Positions 1 to 4,596 of a stretch of 5,635 bases of DNA are shown here, piece by piece. The notes under the pieces were generated by a model. That model worked only from the letters and a program-made list of their open reading frames with translations, was not told the DNA's origin and made no database searches. Position 1 is the first letter of the stretch; the number at the start of each line of letters is the position of its first letter. The DNA is from Candidatus Muproteobacteria bacterium RIFCSPHIGHO2_01_FULL_65_16. GTDB taxonomy: Bacteria; Pseudomonadota; Gammaproteobacteria; Acidiferrobacterales; Sulfurifustaceae. The position numbers and the translations under genes are program-made. The DNA lies in NCBI GenBank assembly GCA_001785175.1, contig MFSY01000084.1, positions 1 through 5,635 of the forward strand, given 5' to 3'.

Positions 1-2
1 TC

Positions 3-65
3 GCTAATTGCTGATAGCTGATCGCTGATAGCTTTTAGCTTGTGGCTTGCAGCTTGTAGCTTACT
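3..65. repeat. Degenerate heptanucleotide tandem repeat (9 units)
   Basis: The trinucleotide GCT recurs at an exact 7-base period at 3, 10, 17, 24, 31, 38, 45, 52 and 59. The early units resemble GCTGATA and the later units GCTTGTA, so two sub-types of one heptamer lie next to each other. The array reaches close to the left edge and may continue outside the window. It lies downstream of the last minus-strand gene and has no coding potential that I would support. Function is unknown; similar AGCTGAT-type heptamer runs occur between genes in environmental proteobacteria. Confidence 0.8.
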
Positions 66-67
66 TT

Positions 68-90
68 CCTCCACGCCTCTGCGGTGAGAA
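68..90. repeat. Half copy of the TCTGCGGTGA hairpin repeat
   Basis: These 23 bases match 2350-2372, the right arm of the large hairpin element, at 21 of 23 positions (differences at 73 and 88). Only one arm is present here, so this copy cannot fold like the full element. It abuts the stop codon of the membrane protein gene at 91-93. Confidence 0.75.
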
Positions 91-783
91 TCATCTTTTC
101 GGCGATCTGCCGTCAGCATCGCCCTCGACGCGGAAGACCTCGGTCGCGCCCGGCTGTTTGTATCCCAGGACAAGCGCCAGGCTGTGCGCGAGTGTTTTCC
201 AGTCGGGCGTCGTGACGCGCCGGCGCAGCAGTTCGTCGAGCTCGAGCGCGCTTTTACGCGCCTGACGTTTCAACACCGGCAGGGAGCGCAGATAATCCCA
301 CGTCAGCAGCATAAGACCGAGGGCGGCCAGCTTCACCGTCCAGCCGGGGTCGCCAAGCCAGAACCAGGCGCCGCCGCAGCCGGCGGCGGCGACGGCGAAA
401 AACAGGCCGTAGCGGATGGAATGGGCGCGCGCCCGGCCGATCTTCGTCAGCTCCGCGCGCAGCCGGTTCTCGCCCGCGGTGGACGCCGCGAGGTGGCGGG
501 AGTGCAGGTCGTGCAGCATGGCGAGGACCTGGCGCAGCCGCTCGCGGTGCCGCTGGTTGTCCAGGGCCAGGGATTCGAGCGCCGCCCCGGTCTCGGCATC
601 CGGCGGCGCGGCGAAGGCGTCGGCCGCCTGATTGATCAGATAGCGCAGTTCCAGCACCTGCGCCACCTCGATGGGGAAGCGCAGCCCGGCGACGGCGCCG
701 TGGAAGTCGTGGAAACCCTCCGGCGTCAGGGCCAGCCGCGACAGGTCGCCGGCGGTTGCGGGCGCGGGCTTTTCGTCCGCCAT
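91..783 (-). CDS. Hypothetical membrane protein with two transmembrane helices
   Basis: I do not recognise the family. The 230-residue product has no signal peptide. Residues 1-120 are hydrophilic and rich in Ala, Leu, Arg and Glu; residues 66-120 look helical and possibly coiled coil. Two hydrophobic segments follow at about 124-143 and 148-165, separated by a short Gly/Asp/Pro turn, which suggests a helical hairpin in the inner membrane. A positively charged stretch (LKRQARKSA, 171-179) follows the second helix and predicts a cytoplasmic C-terminal part; by this reading both ends are cytoplasmic. Coding bias matches the neighbouring genes. The ATG start lies 11 bases after the stop of the GGDEF-EAL gene, so the two are probably co-transcribed and this protein may act with it, for example as a membrane anchor. 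That role is inference from position only. A GGAG sits directly against the ATG, too close for a normal ribosome binding site, so translation may be coupled to the upstream gene. Confidence 0.8.
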   Translation of the reverse strand: MADEKPAPATAGDLSRLALTPEGFHDFHGAVAGLRFPIEVAQVLELRYLINQAADAFAAPPDAETGAALESLALDNQRHRERLRQVLAMLHDLHSRHLAASTAGENRLRAELTKIGRARAHSIRYGLFFAVAAAGCGGAWFWLGDPGWTVKLAALGLMLLTWDYLRSLPVLKRQARKSALELDELLRRRVTTPDWKTLAHSLALVLGYKQPGATEVFRVEGDADGRSPKR

Positions 784-794
784 CTCCGGCTCGC

Positions 795-2123
795 TCAGCG
801 GGGCCCGGGACGACGGTAATAGTATCCCTGCGCCCAGTTGACGCTCATGCTGCGCCGCTGGCCCGCTTCCTTCTCGTCCATCGCGGCCTTGCTGAAGTAG
901 TGGCCCTGCGCCCAGTTCACCCCCATCTCGCGGAGGATGTTGGCCTGCCGCTCCTGCTCCACGTACTCGGCCAGCGTGATCAGGCCGAGCTCGCGCGCGG
1001 TGTTCTGAATGCCGCGCACGATGGCGCGGATGCGGGATTCGTGCAGGCGCTGGATCAGGCGCCCGTCTATCTTGAGGAACGACACCGGCAGGTCGGCGAG
1101 ATACTGGAACGAGGAATAGCCGCTGCCGAAATCGTCGAGCGCGAGCTTGAAGCCGTGCTCGACGAACGGCGCGAACAGCGATTTCACGGTTTCCGGATCG
1201 CCCAGCAGCTCGCGCTCGGTGATCTCGAGCACCACCTCGCCGCCTTCCGCCGCCCGGGCGGTGCGAGCCGTCTCGAGCAGCTCGCGCACCAGCTCGGGGC
1301 GGCGCAGCATGTCACCGGAGACGTTGACAAAGATGGCGCGCCGGTCGTCCGCGGTCATGGCGGCGCAGCGGCGCAGGACGGCCGCGACCACGGCGCGGTC
1401 AATCTTGTGCGTCAGCTGGAGCTGGCTCGCCGCGTCTATGAACTCGTCCGCCGCCAGCACCTCATCGCCGGTGGTGACGATGCGCGCCAGCGCCTCCTCG
1501 GCCACTATCCGCCCGCTCACGAGATCGAAGATCGGCTGGTAGGCGGGCATGATGCGCTCCTCGCGCAGCGCTGTCTCCACGACGCCGCCGATCCGGAATA
1601 CGCGCGACTCCGGGCCGCTCGCCCGCACCACCCGGTTGCGGCCGGACTGCCTCGCCTGGAGCAGGGCCGCGTTCGCCGCCGCCAGCAGCGCGTCCGCGTC
1701 CGCGCCGTTGTCCGGGTGGGCGGCCGCGCCGAAGCTGCACGTCACGGTGAGCACGCTCGAATCGAGCGGGATGACCAGGTCCGCGATCCGCGCCCGCAAC
1801 TGCTCGGCCATGGCGTCGGCGGCGGCGCCGTCGGCCGCGGTCAGCAGGCACAGGAACTCGTCGCCGCCCCAGCGGCCCACGAGCCCCTTGTGGCGCAGAA
1901 GTTGTTTCGCGGCCGCGCCGACGCGCTCGAGGACGGTATCCGCGGGCGCGTGGCCGTAGCGGCTGTTGATGAATTGGAACCGGTCAATGCTGAACAGCAC
2001 GACCCCGAAGCCGCCGGGTGGATTTTCCGCGAGCAGGGATTCGAGCCGGGCCAGGATTTCGGCACGGCCGGGCAGCTTGCCGGACGGCGTGAGCGGAAAG
2101 GGCGGTTCTCTGCGCATGCGCAT
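795..2123 (-). CDS. GGDEF-EAL protein, probable cyclic-di-GMP phosphodiesterase
   Basis: A 442-residue soluble protein made of a GGDEF domain (about 20-165) and an EAL domain (about 175-440), with no sensory or membrane region before them. The GGDEF motif is intact (86-90), and N53 and D62 match the substrate-binding Asn and second metal-site Asp of PleD. The first metal-binding Asp is Ser (S45), and the I-site reads R77-x-x-G80 instead of RxxD, so cyclase activity is doubtful. The EAL domain has every expected catalytic residue: E210 (EALAR), N267, E300, D330-D331, K351, E386 and Q406. I infer that it hydrolyses cyclic-di-GMP, with the GGDEF domain perhaps a GTP-binding regulator. The C-terminus is odd: the NWAQGHYF loop (403-410) is repeated as NWAQGYYY (429-436). 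The frame stays open to an ATG at 2255, but the extra 44 codons run through inverted-repeat DNA and do not resemble a domain, so I chose the ATG at 2123 (a second lies at 2117). No clear Shine-Dalgarno sequence precedes it. Confidence 0.9.
   Translation of the reverse strand: MRMRREPPFPLTPSGKLPGRAEILARLESLLAENPPGGFGVVLFSIDRFQFINSRYGHAPADTVLERVGAAAKQLLRHKGLVGRWGGDEFLCLLTAADGAAADAMAEQLRARIADLVIPLDSSVLTVTCSFGAAAHPDNGADADALLAAANAALLQARQSGRNRVVRASGPESRVFRIGGVVETALREERIMPAYQPIFDLVSGRIVAEEALARIVTTGDEVLAADEFIDAASQLQLTHKIDRAVVAAVLRRCAAMTADDRRAIFVNVSGDMLRRPELVRELLETARTARAAEGGEVVLEITERELLGDPETVKSLFAPFVEHGFKLALDDFGSGYSSFQYLADLPVSFLKIDGRLIQRLHESRIRAIVRGIQNTARELGLITLAEYVEQERQANILREMGVNWAQGHYFSKAAMDEKEAGQRRSMSVNWAQGYYYRRPGPR
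820..926. repeat. In-gene direct repeat at the EAL C-terminus
   Basis: Positions 820-848 and 898-926 match at 24 of 29 bases, 78 bases (26 codons) apart, with a 14-base exact core (CCCTGCGCCCAGTT). Because the offset is a multiple of three, both copies are read in the same frame as MSVNWAQGYYY and MGVNWAQGHYF. This is a partial in-frame tandem duplication of the 3' end of the GGDEF-EAL gene. Confidence 0.85.
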
Positions 2124-2168
2124 CGGTGATTCAGGGCGAGACGGCGTCGGGAGTGAATATGATCTTGC

Positions 2169-2246
2169 ACCGCCAAGGACGCCAATGTCTCCAAGAAAGG
2201 CGTTTTCAGCGATAAACGGGGCCCTAAAAATCCCCTCCTTGGCGGT
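2169..2246. repeat. Inverted repeat with ACCGCCAAGGA arms
   Basis: ACCGCCAAGGA at 2169-2179 is the exact reverse complement of TCCTTGGCGGT at 2236-2246 (11 bp arms, 56 bases between). The left arm continues into GCCAATG, resembling the dispersed CCGCCAAGGACGCCAAGG repeats common between genes of environmental bacteria; that identification is from memory. The element sits 46 bases before the chosen start of the GGDEF-EAL gene. Confidence 0.7.
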
Positions 2247-2290
2247 TAATGGCACCTCTAAAAATTCCGTTTTACCGGCCGCACATCGAG

Positions 2291-2370
2291 TTCACCGCGG
2301 AGACGCGGAGGCGCGGAGTTATTGAAACAAAAGCGAATTTTTCTCTGCGCCTCCGCGCCTCTGCGGTGAA
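2291..2370. repeat. Large imperfect hairpin repeat (28-base arms)
   Basis: The left arm 2291-2318 and the right arm 2343-2370 are reverse complements at 25 of 28 positions, with a 24-base AT-rich loop. The arms carry the motif TTCACCGC(A/G)GAG and its complement, a dispersed repeat type seen in many environmental proteobacteria. A 23-base half copy lies at 68-90. No open reading frame of a transposase accompanies it, so if mobile it would depend on functions encoded elsewhere. Confidence 0.85.
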
Positions 2371-2451
2371 AACCGTATTTCCAGCAATTTTCCGAGGTTC
2401 CCGTAATTTTAAAGAATACCCAACGGAACAACGGTTTTCCAGGTGACGCGG

Positions 2452-4500
2452 TCAGTCGGGGCCGAATATGGTGCGCAGGCCGGCGAGACGCTCCTCGGCC
2501 GCCGCCAGTATGACCTGCGGTCCGGCCGTTTCGCTCATTTCCTCCCAGCACAGATCTTCCAGCGGTAATTCATGCAGAAAGCGGCTCGGGCGGCTGATGA
2601 CGATCTCGCCGCCGCGCCGGCGCTGTTCGGCGTAGGAGAAGGTCAGGGTCGTCTGCGCGCGCGTGACGCCGATATAGGCCAGGCGCCGCTCGCCTTCGAG
2701 CGCCTGGCCTTCGCCCGCCAGCTCCGACGGGACCGGCTCCGCGAGACTGGAACGATGCGGCAGCAGCCCTTCCTCCATGCCGGCCATGTAGACGTGCTGG
2801 AACTCCATGCCCCGGGCGGCGTGCAGGGTCATGAGCGCGACACAGTTCCCGGGGTTATCCTCGCAGTCCTGCTCGAGGTATCCGATCAGGGTGAGATCGC
2901 CGATGAGATCGCCGAGCGTCCGCTTTTCCTCGCTCTGCCGCGCCAGGCGTTGCAGCCAGTTCACCAGCTCGAGAATGCTCTCCATGCGGCGCGCGGCGAT
3001 CTTGTCGTCGTTGCAGGTCTCCCGCAGCCATTCCTCGTAATGCAGCTCGGCGATAACGTCGGACACGATCTTGACCGGCTCGTTTTTGCGCACGCGGCCG
3101 ACGGCCTCCGCCGCCCATTTGGTGAACGCGCGCAGCGGCGCGAGCTGGCGCGCCCCGAGGCGCCGTTCCAGGCCGTCGTCGAGCGAGGCCTGCACCAGGC
3201 TCACGCCGAGCTCGGCGGCGTGCTGGGCGAGCTGCTCCAGGGTCGCGGGTCCGATCTCGCGCCGCGGGGTGTTCACCACCCGCAGAAATGCCTGGTCGTC
3301 GTCCGGGTTGCACAAGAGCCGCAGGTAGGCGAGGACGTCCTTGATCTCGGTCTTGTCGAAGATGGACTCGACCCCGCCGAGGAAGTAGGGGATGCGGCGC
3401 TCGCGCAGGGCGCGCTCGAAAACGCGCGCCTGGGCGGGTTCGCGCGCCAGTATGGCGTAATCGCGGAAATTCGCCCCGGTCTTGAGCTTGTGGCGCAACA
3501 GATCGGCGACCACCAGCTCGGCCTCGTGCTCCTCGCGGCGCGCCTTGAACACCCGCATGGGCTCGCCGTAGTCGAGCTCGCACCACAGGGTCTTCTCGAA
3601 GTCGCGCGGGTTGTGCGCGATCAGGGCGTTCGCCGCCTTGAGGATGCGCCCGGTGGAGCGGTAGTTTTGTTCGAGCCGGATGAGTTTGAGCCGCGGGTAA
3701 TCCTGTTGCAGCCGCTTCAGGCCCGGCGGCCGCGCCCCGCGCCCGGCAGGCGCGGATTGATCGTCGTCGCCCGCGACCGTCAACCCGCCGCGCTCGCCGA
3801 CGAGCAATTTCACCAGTTCGTGCTGGACGACGCTGGCGTCCTGGTAGTCGTCAACGAGCAGGTATTGGATGCGCTTGCGCCATTCCGCGAGGATCTCGGG
3901 CTGCTCTTGCAGCAGCCGCACCGGGCGCAGGATCAGGTCGTCGAGGTCCAGGGCGTTGTAGGCCCGCAGGCGCTGTTCGTACTCGCCGTAGATGCGCGCG
4001 GCGACATCGTGCAGCTGATCGCCGGACTCGGCCTGCGCCTGCTCCGGCGTCGTCAGGGCGCGCTTCCAGAGCGCGATCCGCTCCTGCACCTGCGCCGGCA
4101 GGTCCTTCCCACCGGCCTGCTGGCGCTGGGCGGCCAGCAGTTTGGCGAGCAGCGCCCGGCTCTCCTCGGCGTCGTAGATGGAGAATCCGGGCCGGTGGCC
4201 GGCATCCTTGAGCCGGCTGCGCAGGATGTTCAGCCCGAGGGCGTGCGCGGTGCCGATGGTGAGCGCCTTGGCCTGATCGCCGCTGAGCAGGTCGGCGGCG
4301 CAGGTTTTCATCGCGCGCGCCGCCTTGTTGCTGCCGGTCAGCGCCGCGATGTGCCGCGGCGCGAGGCCGTAGTCGCGGACGAGCCAGGCGAGCTTGTGGG
4401 TGACGACGGTGGTTTTGCCGCTGCCCGCCCCGGCCAACACCAGGAGTGGGCCATTGACATAATGTACTGCCGTTTTCTGATGCGGATTTAGTTCGGCCAA
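2452..4500 (-). CDS. rep: Rep-type UvrD/Rep helicase homologue with altered motifs (probable pseudo-helicase)
   Basis: The 682-residue product matches Rep (E. coli Rep is about 673 residues) along its whole length, including the Rep-like end PSRFLHELPLEDLCWEE (638-654) and REIGPATL in the 2B domain (414-421). Rep normally translocates 3'-5' on single-stranded DNA, restarts forks and clears proteins ahead of the replisome. The ATP site looks intact: Q8, Walker A AGAGSGKT (23-30), Q248, R254, QNYRS (278-282), ERRLAYIGVTRA (604-615). The DNA-contacting motifs are not: motif Ia reads TGSNKAARAM (55-64) instead of TFTNKAAxEM; Ib TAH (84-86) instead of TFH; III QSAPAGRGA (248-256) instead of QSIYSWRGA; IVa ILAREPAQAR (350-359) instead of ILYRxNxQSR. 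Walker B is DDYQD (217-221) instead of DEYQD. I therefore infer an ATP-binding protein with poor unwinding or translocation. The frame is unbroken with normal coding bias, so it is not an obvious pseudogene. The start is TTG, the only usual start codon upstream of the Q motif in this frame (an in-frame stop lies 14 codons before it), and no Shine-Dalgarno sequence precedes it. The gene may be read from the GpsA-like gene, 96 bases upstream. Confidence 0.9.
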   Translation of the reverse strand: MAELNPHQKTAVHYVNGPLLVLAGAGSGKTTVVTHKLAWLVRDYGLAPRHIAALTGSNKAARAMKTCAADLLSGDQAKALTIGTAHALGLNILRSRLKDAGHRPGFSIYDAEESRALLAKLLAAQRQQAGGKDLPAQVQERIALWKRALTTPEQAQAESGDQLHDVAARIYGEYEQRLRAYNALDLDDLILRPVRLLQEQPEILAEWRKRIQYLLVDDYQDASVVQHELVKLLVGERGGLTVAGDDDQSAPAGRGARPPGLKRLQQDYPRLKLIRLEQNYRSTGRILKAANALIAHNPRDFEKTLWCELDYGEPMRVFKARREEHEAELVVADLLRHKLKTGANFRDYAILAREPAQARVFERALRERRIPYFLGGVESIFDKTEIKDVLAYLRLLCNPDDDQAFLRVVNTPRREIGPATLEQLAQHAAELGVSLVQASLDDGLERRLGARQLAPLRAFTKWAAEAVGRVRKNEPVKIVSDVIAELHYEEWLRETCNDDKIAARRMESILELVNWLQRLARQSEEKRTLGDLIGDLTLIGYLEQDCEDNPGNCVALMTLHAARGMEFQHVYMAGMEEGLLPHRSSLAEPVPSELAGEGQALEGERRLAYIGVTRAQTTLTFSYAEQRRRGGEIVISRPSRFLHELPLEDLCWEEMSETAGPQVILAAAEERLAGLRTIFGPD

Positions 4501-4513
4501 TGCAGCGACGTTT

Positions 4514-4522
4514 TTTATAACA
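4514..4522 (-). promoter_or_regulatory. Possible extended -10 promoter of the Rep-like gene
   Basis: On the minus strand these bases read TGTTATAAA, matching an extended -10 element (TGn followed by TATAAT, 5 of 6). No -35 hexamer sits at 16-18 bases; the nearest TTGACA-like hexamer (TTCACA, minus strand of 4531-4536) is only 11 bases away. Transcription from it would begin about 7 bases before the TTG start, giving a very short or nearly absent leader. Confidence 0.3.
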
Positions 4523-4551
4523 CCCCGGAATGTGAAAACATTCTAACCCGA

Positions 4552-4595
4552 AAGCGTTTGAAATGTCACAACTTTAGTTTCGCGCGGAAACGCTT
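4552..4595. repeat. Short inverted repeat after the GpsA-like gene
   Basis: AAGCGTTT at 4552-4559 and AAACGCTT at 4588-4595 form an 8 bp stem with a 28-base loop; a smaller GTTTC/GAAAC hairpin (4577-4591) overlaps its right arm. On the transcribed strand no T-run follows, so it is at best a weak terminator and read-through into the Rep-like gene is plausible. Confidence 0.35.
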
Positions 4596-4596
4596 C

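Larger units (their letters stand above)
2124..2451. other. Repeat-rich intergenic region, no gene
   Basis: This 328-base stretch between the Rep-like and GGDEF-EAL genes holds two inverted-repeat elements (2169-2246 and 2291-2370) and an AT-richer part (about 2372-2440). The short reading frames crossing it consist of translated repeat arms and are not supported as genes. Any promoter of the GGDEF-EAL gene should lie here on the minus strand. A TATAAT-like hexamer (TAAAAT, minus strand of 2406-2411) is visible, but no -35 box at proper spacing, so I do not call it. No rho-independent terminator with a T-run follows the Rep-like stop at 2452; the hairpin at 2291-2370 could end or stabilise that transcript. 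Confidence 0.7.

Noticed and set aside
3..65. CRISPR array
   Set aside because: The repeat unit is 7 bases with no unique spacers of 25-40 bases.
184..819. Plus-strand frame (211 codons) opposite the membrane protein gene
   Set aside because: Competes with the minus-strand frame, which has better composition, plausible transmembrane helices and tight spacing to the upstream gene.
756..2129. Long plus-strand open frame (457 codons) opposite the GGDEF-EAL gene
   Set aside because: Its product is rich in Arg, Ala, Gly and His with no domain, as expected from the complement of a GC-rich gene; the minus strand carries clear GGDEF and EAL motifs.
2406..2411. Promoter -10 box for the GGDEF-EAL gene
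   Set aside because: Only the hexamer TAAAAT is convincing; the best upstream TTG-containing hexamer is 14 bases away, and the distance to the start is about 280 bases.
2249..2446. Plus-strand small frame in the intergenic region
   Set aside because: Also built from the repeat arms (FTAETRRRG, LRLRASAVK); no ribosome binding site or family similarity.
2258..2551. Minus-strand small frame over the 3' end of the Rep-like gene and the hairpin repeat
   Set aside because: Its sequence includes the translated hairpin arms (HRRGAEAQRK and SAPPRLRGE type stretches), a known artefact of this repeat class.
2572..4491. Long plus-strand open frame (639 codons) opposite the Rep-like gene
   Set aside because: Antisense shadow in GC-rich DNA; the minus strand encodes a full-length Rep homologue with recognisable motifs.
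2452..4500. Rep-like gene as a frameshifted or broken pseudogene
   Set aside because: A single uninterrupted frame of normal length, with one single-residue insertion relative to the family in motif IVb and well-preserved structural segments; motif changes are substitutions.
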